Part shown: one piece after another, positions 1-5,262 of the stretch
How positions within the stretch are numbered: position 1 is the stretch's first letter
Layout of the letters: every line of letters begins with the position of its first letter
Assembly (NCBI GenBank): GCA_900550165.1
Contig: URQY01000061.1
Span: forward strand, 1 to 5,262
DNA length: 5,262 nucleotides
Source: an uncultured Eubacteriales bacterium
GTDB lineage: Bacteria; Bacillota; Clostridia; Oscillospirales; Oscillospiraceae
Direction of reading: 5' to 3'
Program-made: the position numbers and the translations under genes
Notes under the pieces: generated by a model
Seen by the model: the letters and a program-made list of their open reading frames with translations, nothing else
What the model was told of the DNA's origin: nothing
Database searches by the model: none

Positions 1-2
1 TC

Positions 3-2729
3 CTGTTCAAGAACGAGACCCACAACCACCCCACCGAGATCGAGCCCTTCGGCGGTGCTGCTACCTGCATCGGCGGCTGCATCCGCGACCCGCTCTCCGG
101 CCGCGCCTATGTCCATCAGGCGATGCGCGTCACGGGCGGCGGCGACCCGCGCAAGACGCTTGCGGAGACGCTTTCCGGCAAGCTCCCCCAGCGCAAGCTG
201 GCGCAGACCGCGGCGGCGGGCTATTCGTCCTACGGCAACCAGATCGGCCTTGCCACCGGCCATGTCGCCGAGCTCTATCACGAGGGCTATATCGCAAAAC
301 GCCTTGAATGCGGCGCGGTCGTCGCCGCGGCGCCCGCAAAGAATGTAGTGCGCGAGCGTCCCGCCCCGGGCGACGTGGTCATCCTGCTCGGCGGTCGCAC
401 GGGGCGCGACGGTATCGGCGGCGCAACGGGCTCGTCGAAGAGTCACGACTTGAAGTCTCTGACCACCATGGCGAGCGAGGTCCAGAAGGGCAACGCGCCC
501 GAGGAGCGCAAGATCCAGCGCCTGTTCCGCAACGGCGAGGTCACGCGCCTCATCAAGCGCTGCAACGACTTTGGCGCGGGCGGCGTGTCGGTCGCCATCG
601 GCGAGCTGGCCGACGGCCTTGCGATCAACCTCGATGCCGTGCGCAAGAAGTACGAGGGTCTGGACGGCACCGAGCTTGCGATCTCCGAATCGCAGGAGCG
701 CATGGCCGTCGTCGTCGCGGCGGAGGACGAGGAAAAGTTCATCGCTGCCGCGCAGGCCGAAAACCTGGAGGCCTACCGCGTTGCAGTCGTCACCGAAAGC
801 CCCCGCATGGTCATGCACTGGCGCGGCCAGACGGTCGCCGACCTTTCGCGCGCGTTCCTCGACACGAACGGCGCGGTCAAGCACGCAAGCATCCGCGTGG
901 AAGCTGGGGAAAAGCAGGCGGAGTCCGCTTGCGCGCCGCGCACGCTGCGCGATATGGCGGGCAGCCTCAAGAGCGCGTCCCGCCGCGGCCTCGCCGAGCG
1001 CTTTGACTCAACGGTCGGCTCGTTCTCGCTGCTCATGCCCTTTGGCGGCAAGACGCAGCGCAGCCCTTCGCAGGCGATGGCAGCGCTGCTGCCGGTGCTG
1101 CCGGGCAACCAGACCGAGCAGGGCAGCGTGATGGCCTGGGGCTGCGACCCCGACGCCCTGAGCGCCGACCCGTACACGGGCGCGCACAGCGCGGTCTACA
1201 CCTCGGTCGCCAAGATCGTCGCCGCGGGCGCGGACTATCATCAAGCATATCTCACCCTACAGGAATTTTTTGAAAAGCTGCGCAATGAGCCCGCGCGCTG
1301 GGGCAAGCCCTTTGCCGCGCTGCTCGGTGCGCTCGATGCCCAGCTTGAGCTCGGCGCCGCCGCCATCGGCGGCAAGGACTCCATGTCCGGCACCTTCCTT
1401 GACCATGACGTACCGCCCACGCTCATCTCCTTCGCCATTGCGCCGGTGCGCGCGGGCGAGATCGTGACGACCGACTTCAAATCCGCCGGTCACGGCGTTT
1501 ATCTCTTCTACGGCGGCACGGCGGAGCAGAAGACCGCCGCGTGGGAGCGCTTCACCGCGCTCGCCCGCGCGGGCAAGGTCGCAAGCGCATGGGCCGTTGA
1601 AAACGGCCTTGCCGAAGCGGTGATGAAGATGTCGCTTGGCAACGAGGTCGGCTTTGACGCGGCCTCGACCGCTCTCGACTGGTATGTATCCATGCCGGGT
1701 GCGATCATCGCCGAGCTCACGGAAGAAGTATCCGATGCCGTCTGCATCGGCGTCACGACGGCGGAGAAGACGATCACCATCGGCAATGACGAGGCGAGCA
1801 TCTCTGGGCTGCTGGCCCTGAACGATTCTGTGCTCGAATCGGTCTACCCGACGAAGACGCAGGACGCCGGTACGGTCGTGCGCTTTACCTATGAAACGGA
1901 AAAGCGCGCCGCGCCCGCCGTCAAGGTCGCACGCCCGAAAGCGTTGATCCCCGTCTTCCCCGGCACGAACTGCGAGTACGACACCCAGCGCGCCCTGCTC
2001 GAAGCGGGCGCGGACGCCGAGCAGTTCATCATCCGCAACTTAACGAGCGCCGACGTTGCTGACAGCGTCGAGCGCTTTGCCAAGGCTGTCAAGGATAGCC
2101 AGATCATCGTCATCCCCGGCGGCTTCTCCGGCGGCGACGAGCCCGACGGCAGTGCCAAGCTCATCACGGCGTTCTTCCGCAACGCCGCGGTCAAGGAGCA
2201 GGTCACGGACCTCCTCGAAAAGCGCGACGGTCTGATGCTCGGCGTGTGCAACGGCTTCCAGGCGCTCATCAAGCTCGGCCTCGTTCCCTATGGCAAGATC
2301 ATGGACACCGACGCTGATTTCCCGACGCTGACCTATAACGTCATCGGCCGTCACCAGTCCCGTCTGGTCCGCACGCGCGTGTGCTCCAACAAGTCCCCCT
2401 GGCTTGCGGGTACGAAGGTCGGCGACATTTACACCGTGCCCATTTCCCACGGCGAGGGCCGCTTCCTCGCGTCCGAAGAGCTTGTGAAGAAGCTCGCCGA
2501 AAACGGCCAGATCGCCACGCAGTACGTAGACCTTGACGGGTATGCTACAATGGATGCAGCATTCAACCCCAACGGCTCGATCTGTGCCATCGAGGGCATC
2601 ACTTCGCCCGATGGCCGCGTGTTCGGCAAAATGGGGCATACTGAGCGTATCGGCAAGGAGCTTTACCGCAACGTTCCCGGAAAGTATGAGATGGAGCTGT
2701 TCACCTCTGCCGTGCGCTATTTCAAGTAA
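3..2729 (+). CDS. purL: Phosphoribosylformylglycinamidine synthase, single-chain form with fused glutaminase domain (5'-truncated by window edge)
   Basis: FGAM synthase catalyses FGAR + glutamine + ATP to FGAM, the fourth step of de novo purine synthesis, in the cytoplasm. The frame is open from base 3, so the gene begins left of the window; the ATG at 123 is internal because conserved sequence precedes it. Visible residues 1-908 start inside the first AIRS-like domain with KNETHNHPTEIEPFGGAAT and an RDPLSGR motif. GGRTGRDGIGGATGSS, CNDFGAGG and SESQERM follow, then a second synthetase half with AAIGGKDSMSG near visible residue 455. The C-terminal class I amidotransferase domain starts at about visible residue 647 (IPVFPGTNCEYDTQRALLEA). 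Its nucleophile is Cys749 in GVCNGFQ (codon 2247-2249), and His816 and Glu818 sit in SHGEGRF. The layout fits the clostridial/streptococcal clade of large PurL, usually about 1,230-1,260 residues, so roughly 330 N-terminal residues are missing. All visible catalytic motifs are intact. guaB follows 23 bp downstream, suggesting an operon; its promoter is outside the window. Confidence 0.96.
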   Translation: MFKNETHNHPTEIEPFGGAATCIGGCIRDPLSGRAYVHQAMRVTGGGDPRKTLAETLSGKLPQRKLAQTAAAGYSSYGNQIGLATGHVAELYHEGYIAKRLECGAVVAAAPAKNVVRERPAPGDVVILLGGRTGRDGIGGATGSSKSHDLKSLTTMASEVQKGNAPEERKIQRLFRNGEVTRLIKRCNDFGAGGVSVAIGELADGLAINLDAVRKKYEGLDGTELAISESQERMAVVVAAEDEEKFIAAAQAENLEAYRVAVVTESPRMVMHWRGQTVADLSRAFLDTNGAVKHASIRVEAGEKQAESACAPRTLRDMAGSLKSASRRGLAERFDSTVGSFSLLMPFGGKTQRSPSQAMAALLPVLPGNQTEQGSVMAWGCDPDALSADPYTGAHSAVYTSVAKIVAAGADYHQAYLTLQEFFEKLRNEPARWGKPFAALLGALDAQLELGAAAIGGKDSMSGTFLDHDVPPTLISFAIAPVRAGEIVTTDFKSAGHGVYLFYGGTAEQKTAAWERFTALARAGKVASAWAVENGLAEAVMKMSLGNEVGFDAASTALDWYVSMPGAIIAELTEEVSDAVCIGVTTAEKTITIGNDEASISGLLALNDSVLESVYPTKTQDAGTVVRFTYETEKRAAPAVKVARPKALIPVFPGTNCEYDTQRALLEAGADAEQFIIRNLTSADVADSVERFAKAVKDSQIIVIPGGFSGGDEPDGSAKLITAFFRNAAVKEQVTDLLEKRDGLMLGVCNGFQALIKLGLVPYGKIMDTDADFPTLTYNVIGRHQSRLVRTRVCSNKSPWLAGTKVGDIYTVPISHGEGRFLASEELVKKLAENGQIATQYVDLDGYATMDAAFNPNGSICAIEGITSPDGRVFGKMGHTERIGKELYRNVPGKYEMELFTSAVRYFK

Positions 2730-2738
2730 TTTAAGAAG

Positions 2739-2745
2739 AGAGGAG
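2739..2745 (+). promoter_or_regulatory. Ribosome binding site of guaB
   Basis: AGAGGAG lies 7 bases before the ATG at 2753, within the 23-bp purL-guaB gap. It fixes the guaB start. The gap is too short for a promoter with leader or a riboswitch, which supports read-through from purL. Confidence 0.85.
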
Positions 2746-2752
2746 CAGACCC

Positions 2753-4261
2753 ATGGCTTACTACTATCCCGAACCGTCTCACACGTTCAGCGAATATCTG
2801 CTCGTCCCCGGCTACACGTCCGAGGACTGCATTCCTGACAACGTCTCCCTCAAAACCCCCCTTGTGCGCTACCGCAAGGGGCAGGAGGAGTGTCCCATCA
2901 GCCTGAATATCCCGATGGTCTCGGCCATTATGCAGTCGGTGTCGAACGACACGCTGGCCATCGCGCTTGCCAAGGAGGGCGGCCTTTCGTTCATCTTCGG
3001 CTCCCAGTCCATCGAGAGCGAGGCGGAGATGGTGCGCCGCGTGAAGAGCAGCAAGGCGGGCTTTGTGCCGTCGGCTTCAAACCTGACAAGCGAGCACACG
3101 CTGGCCGACGTCCTCGCGCTCAAGGAGGAAAACGGCTTTTCCACCGTTGCGATCACTGAGGATGCAACGCCCAACGGCAAGCTCCTCGGCATCGTGACGA
3201 GCCGCGACTACCGCGTGAGCCGCATGAGCACCGATCTGAAGGTACGCGAGTTCATGACGCCGCGCGAAAAGCTCGTCACCGCCCCCGCGTCGACCACGCT
3301 CAAGGAGGCTAACGACATCATCTGGGAGCACAAGCTCAACGCGCTGCCCATCGTGGATGAAAACGACCACCTGCTCTACTTCGTCTTCCGCAAGGACTAC
3401 GCCGAGCACAAGGAGCACCCCCTCGCGCTTCAGGACGACAAGAAGCGCTACCTCGTCGGCGCGGGCATCAACTCCCGCGACTATGCCGAGCGCATCCCCG
3501 CGCTCGTGGAGGCCGGCGCGGATGTGCTGTGCATCGACTCGTCGGAGGGCTACTCCGTCTGGCAGAAGAAGGTCATCGACTACGTGCGCGCAAACTATGG
3601 CAATACCATCAAAATCGGCGCGGGCAACGTCGTCGACCGCGACGGCTTCCGCTTCCTCGCCGAGAGCGGCGCGGACTTTGTCAAAGTCGGCATCGGCGGC
3701 GGCTCCATCTGCATCACGCGCGAGACCAAGGGCATCGGCCGCGGTCAGGCCACCGCGCTCATCGAGGTCTCCGCCGCGCGCGACGAATACTTCCGCGAGA
3801 CCGGCGTGTACGTCCCTATCTGCTCCGACGGCGGTATCGTCCACGACTATCACATGACGCTCGCGCTCGCCATGGGCGCGGACTTCCTGATGCTCGGCCG
3901 CTACTTCGCTCGCTTCGACGAATCGCCGACGAACAAGCTGCTTGTCAACGGCGTGTACGTCAAGGAATACTGGGGCGAGGGTTCGAACCGCGCGCGCAAC
4001 TGGCAGCGCTACGACCTCGGCGGTAAGACGGGCCTTGCCTTTGAAGAGGGCGTCGACTCGTACGTCACCTATGCAGGCTCTTTGCAGGATAACGTCGCAA
4101 GAAGCCTTTATAAGGTCAAGTCGACCATGTGCAACTGCGGCGTGACCACGATCCCCGACCTGCAGAAGAACGCGAAGCTCACGCTCGTCTCCGCCACCAG
4201 CATCGTCGAGGGCGGCTATCACGACGTCACCCTCCGCGCCACCAGCGGCAGCAACAACTGA
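2753..4261 (+). CDS. guaB: IMP dehydrogenase, Tritrichomonas-foetus-like type with CBS domains
   Basis: IMP dehydrogenase oxidises IMP to XMP with NAD+, the committed step to guanine nucleotides; the family acts as a cytoplasmic tetramer. The protein has 502 residues. The N-terminal barrel part contains IPMVSAIMQSVS (about 53-64) and EGGLSFIFGSQS. Two CBS repeats are inserted at about 112-218, each ending in a VTSRDY- or VFRKDY-like strand. The barrel resumes at KRYLVGAGIN. IDSSEGYS (261-268) carries the NAD-site Asp262. The active-site loop GIGGGSICITRE holds the catalytic Cys320 (codon 3710-3712). The flap has Arg419-Tyr420 in NWQRYDLGGK, and EGG at 486-488 would complete the monovalent-cation site with Gly315 and Gly317. 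All essential residues are present. Compared from memory with the 503-residue T. foetus enzyme, these residues line up with a constant offset of one. Most bacterial GuaB proteins instead have D(S/T)AHGH and GPGSICTTR. The gene is probably co-transcribed with purL and ends at the hairpin at 4278-4313. Confidence 0.97.
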   Translation: MAYYYPEPSHTFSEYLLVPGYTSEDCIPDNVSLKTPLVRYRKGQEECPISLNIPMVSAIMQSVSNDTLAIALAKEGGLSFIFGSQSIESEAEMVRRVKSSKAGFVPSASNLTSEHTLADVLALKEENGFSTVAITEDATPNGKLLGIVTSRDYRVSRMSTDLKVREFMTPREKLVTAPASTTLKEANDIIWEHKLNALPIVDENDHLLYFVFRKDYAEHKEHPLALQDDKKRYLVGAGINSRDYAERIPALVEAGADVLCIDSSEGYSVWQKKVIDYVRANYGNTIKIGAGNVVDRDGFRFLAESGADFVKVGIGGGSICITRETKGIGRGQATALIEVSAARDEYFRETGVYVPICSDGGIVHDYHMTLALAMGADFLMLGRYFARFDESPTNKLLVNGVYVKEYWGEGSNRARNWQRYDLGGKTGLAFEEGVDSYVTYAGSLQDNVARSLYKVKSTMCNCGVTTIPDLQKNAKLTLVSATSIVEGGYHDVTLRATSGSNN

Positions 4262-4277
4262 ATTTTTGCAAAGCAGC

Positions 4278-4313
4278 AAAAAAGAGGTTCTCGATCCGAG
4301 AACCTCTTTTTTT
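4278..4313. terminator. Bidirectional intrinsic terminator between guaB and the thioesterase gene
   Basis: A perfect 10-bp stem (4284-4293 with 4297-4306) closes a 3-base loop ATC. It is flanked by six A on the left (4278-4283) and seven T on the right (4307-4313). The T run serves + strand transcripts leaving guaB, whose stop is 16 bases to the left. The A run reads as T on the - strand and serves transcripts from the convergent gene ending at 4336. A second, weaker dyad (TTTTTGC 4263-4269 with GCAAAAA 4276-4282) uses the same A tract, so the two pairings partly exclude each other. Confidence 0.93.
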
Positions 4314-4335
4314 CGGCGTTCCGAACAAACACGCT

Positions 4336-5076
4336 TTATTTTTGGAATGTTACGCACGACTGCGAGGCGGTTTTGCCGTCGGGCTTGACGATAGCGATGC
4401 GGCACGTGCCGTCGTCCGACAGCTTTTTGTAGACCGTCAGCTCCTCGCCCTCGAAGCAAGGCGTTGAATAGTGCAGCTCGACCGACCGGATCTGCCCGCT
4501 CGAGAGCTCTTTTGCCGAGAAGCAGTCGAGCAGCAGGCGCACGTAGGCCACGTTGTTCATATGGCGGCCGAGGTCGATGTCCGTCGGACGCACGGCGTAG
4601 TATGAGAAGAGGTCGGTATCCTCGAACTTTTCATGGAAGCGCTGCAATTTTTCGGGGATGGCGCTCTCGGCGGGGAAGGGATAATCCTTCGGAAAGCCCG
4701 AGTCGCCGAAGCGGATAACCTTTTTCTCCGGCCCTAAGATCGCCCACTCGGTCTTGCCGCGAGCGATGACGGTCTCGCCGCGCGAGAGCGTGTAGCTGCG
4801 ATACGTGCGCACATCGCGCTCGCTGCAGGATTCGGCCCAGGTGCGCACGCTTAGCTCGTCCATCAGGTATGCGCGCGCAAAAAGATCGACGCGCGTGTGG
4901 ACCGTGAGCCAGAATTCGCCTTTTTTGGCCATCGCCGCACTGCCGACGCCCAGCGCCTCCGCGTGCTGCGCCGCGATCCCCTGAAAGATCGTAAACGCCG
5001 CCAGCGGCGACAGCGCGCCCGACGCGTCGCAATAGTCGGGGGTGACAATGAGATCTCGTTCAAAAATGCTCTCCAT
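4336..5076 (-). CDS. Acyl-ACP thioesterase family protein (double hotdog fold)
   Basis: Acyl-ACP thioesterases hydrolyse acyl-ACP to free fatty acid and ACP in the cytoplasm. The protein has 246 residues, normal for the bacterial members, and no signal peptide or membrane segment. The first hotdog (about 1-130) has TPDYCDASGALSPLAAF, then AAQHAEALGVG, GEFWLTVHTRV, VRTWAES and KTEWAIL, all typical of the family. The second hotdog (about 150-245) has RPTDIDLGRHMNNVAYVRLL at 163-182 and VELHYSTPCFEGEEL at 199-213. Asp168 and His172 align with the plant FatB catalytic Asp and His, and Cys207 with its conserved Cys. The FatB catalytic Asn aligns with Gly170, and the Glu before the Cys aligns with Pro206. 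The family call is firm; acyl chain preference, and whether ACP or CoA thioesters are the substrate, cannot be read. The ATG is set by an AAGGAG 8 bases upstream. The gene is convergent with guaB and has its own promoter. Confidence 0.85.
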   Translation of the reverse strand: MESIFERDLIVTPDYCDASGALSPLAAFTIFQGIAAQHAEALGVGSAAMAKKGEFWLTVHTRVDLFARAYLMDELSVRTWAESCSERDVRTYRSYTLSRGETVIARGKTEWAILGPEKKVIRFGDSGFPKDYPFPAESAIPEKLQRFHEKFEDTDLFSYYAVRPTDIDLGRHMNNVAYVRLLLDCFSAKELSSGQIRSVELHYSTPCFEGEELTVYKKLSDDGTCRIAIVKPDGKTASQSCVTFQK

Positions 5077-5084
5077 GCGGGTTT

Positions 5085-5090
5085 CTCCTT
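5085..5090 (-). promoter_or_regulatory. Ribosome binding site of the thioesterase gene
   Basis: On the - strand the sequence reads AAGGAG, 8 bases before the ATG whose first base is 5076. This strong Shine-Dalgarno match decides the start. Confidence 0.85.
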
Positions 5091-5112
5091 TGCTGCTGTT
5101 TTCTTAGCAGCA
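5091..5112. repeat. 7-bp inverted repeat across the predicted transcription start
   Basis: TGCTGCT (5091-5097) is repeated inverted as AGCAGCA (5106-5112) around an 8-base spacer. The dyad runs from the last base of the -10 box to just upstream of the RBS. The right arm lies mostly upstream of the predicted start, so it would act as DNA (an operator) rather than as an RNA hairpin. It may also be chance, since the arms are simple GCA repeats. Confidence 0.4.
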
Positions 5113-5140
5113 GTATAGCATGGAAATGTTTATGCCTCAA
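5112..5140 (-). promoter_or_regulatory. Sigma-A-type promoter of the thioesterase gene
   Basis: Read on the - strand, TTGAGG (5135-5140) is followed after exactly 17 bases by TATACT (5112-5117). The -10 box is preceded by TGC, giving an extended -10 (TGnTATACT). The boxes match TTGACA and TATAAT at 4 and 5 of 6 positions. Transcription would begin near 5105, giving a leader of about 28 bases that contains the RBS. No such promoter is needed or seen between purL and guaB. Confidence 0.75.
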
Positions 5141-5155
5141 GCGGGCAAATTTGTT

Positions 5156-5169
5156 TGTTCGTCAGAACA
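5156..5169. repeat. Short dyad upstream of the thioesterase promoter
   Basis: TGTTC (5156-5160) and GAACA (5165-5169) form a 5-bp inverted repeat with a 4-base spacer, centred about 57 bases upstream of the predicted start. The half-site order GTTC-N4-GAAC is opposite to the Firmicutes LexA box. A regulator site is possible, but the arms are short enough for chance. Confidence 0.2.
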
Positions 5170-5172
5170 TTT

Positions 5173-5187
5173 CCCGCGCCGCGCGGG
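5173..5187. repeat. GC-rich near-perfect palindrome
   Basis: CCCGCGC (5173-5179) is mirrored by GCGCGGG (5181-5187) around a single central C. As RNA only the outer pairs could form. It is the first of three neighbouring inverted repeats in the gene-free right end. Confidence 0.4.
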
Positions 5188-5193
5188 GGGAGG

Positions 5194-5212
5194 GCAGCGC
5201 CGACGGCGCTGC
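5194..5212. repeat. Perfect 8-bp GC-rich hairpin
   Basis: GCAGCGCC (5194-5201) pairs with GGCGCTGC (5205-5212) around the loop GAC. There is no T run on either side, so it is not a typical intrinsic terminator by itself. Confidence 0.6.
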
Positions 5213-5219
5213 ACGGGGC

Positions 5220-5257
5220 AAAGGGGGTATTCTCTTTCCGAAGAGAATACCCCCTTT
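5220..5257. terminator. Long perfect hairpin at the window edge, probable terminator lacking a long T run
   Basis: A perfect 17-bp stem (5220-5236 with 5241-5257) has a 4-base loop TCCG. It begins AAAGGGGG and ends CCCCCTTT, so either strand gives a stem with only three T at its foot. It lies about 80 bases upstream of the thioesterase promoter. It most likely ends a transcript from a gene to the right of the window, or is a copy of a dispersed intergenic hairpin; the neighbouring gene is not visible. Confidence 0.45.
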
Positions 5258-5262
5258 AGATC

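Noticed and set aside
123..125. ATG at 123 as the start of purL
   Set aside because: The frame is open to base 3, and the sequence before it encodes the conserved NETHNHPT and RDPLSGR motifs of FGAM synthase, so this Met is internal.
308..1006. 232-codon open frame on the + strand within purL
   Set aside because: It is an Arg-rich shadow in a different frame over conserved purL motifs, with no RBS or domain.
2040..2639. 199-codon open frame on the - strand opposite the PurL glutaminase domain
   Set aside because: It is antisense to catalytic motifs of purL and has no family resemblance; it is a composition effect.
2730..2752. Possible riboswitch or promoter before guaB
   Set aside because: The gap is only 23 bases and is mostly taken up by the Shine-Dalgarno sequence; there is no room for an aptamer.
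2533..2838. 101-codon open frame spanning the purL-guaB junction
   Set aside because: It overlaps the conserved ends of two certain genes in another frame, with no plausible RBS or domain.
3077..4459. 460-codon open frame on the - strand, antisense to most of guaB
   Set aside because: It overlaps a certain gene and also the 3' end of the thioesterase gene in another frame. Its translation is repetitive, rich in Ala, Val, Arg and Asp, with no recognisable domain. It is explained by the GC-rich third positions of guaB and runs through the terminator.
4897..5118. 73-codon + strand frame opposite the thioesterase start and promoter
   Set aside because: It is antisense to the thioesterase N-terminus, Arg-rich, and without RBS or domain.
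5156..5169. LexA (SOS) box at the GTTC/GAAC dyad
   Set aside because: The Firmicutes LexA site has GAAC-N4-GTTC; here the half-sites are in the opposite order.

Overview
The window is GC-rich (about 60% or more by eye). It carries the 3' part of a purine biosynthesis operon on the + strand and one lipid-metabolism gene facing it on the - strand. Clean Shine-Dalgarno sequences, a TTGAGG/TATACT promoter, a fused clade-II-type PurL and an acyl-ACP thioesterase of the bacterial type together suggest a high-GC anaerobic Clostridia, such as a gut Oscillospiraceae-like Firmicute. The genus cannot be read from this sequence.

Layout. Bases 3-2729 are the last 908 codons of purL, single-chain FGAM synthase with its fused glutaminase domain; its start lies left of the window. 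After a 23-bp gap comes guaB (2753-4261), a complete IMP dehydrogenase of 502 residues. Bases 4278-4313 form a strong hairpin with A and T tracts on either side, which can terminate transcription from both directions. Bases 4336-5076 on the - strand encode a 246-residue acyl-ACP thioesterase family protein with its own RBS and a well-formed sigma-A-type promoter (5112-5140). The remaining bases to 5262 have no supportable gene and hold several inverted repeats, including a perfect 17-bp stem at the right edge.

Function. PurL performs the fourth step of de novo IMP synthesis, and GuaB takes IMP into the guanine branch (XMP). Co-transcription of the two is consistent with a purine/guanine supply operon. 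The thioesterase is a separate unit, probably releasing fatty acids from acyl-ACP.

The most notable point is that the GuaB sequence is not the common bacterial type. It resembles, as recalled from memory and over its full length, the IMP dehydrogenase of the protozoan parasite Tritrichomonas foetus, including the residues tied to mycophenolate resistance there. The second is that the thioesterase lacks two of the residues reported as catalytic in plant FatB. No mobile element, CRISPR array, tRNA, rRNA or unknown multi-gene system was seen; this is mostly an ordinary housekeeping region.
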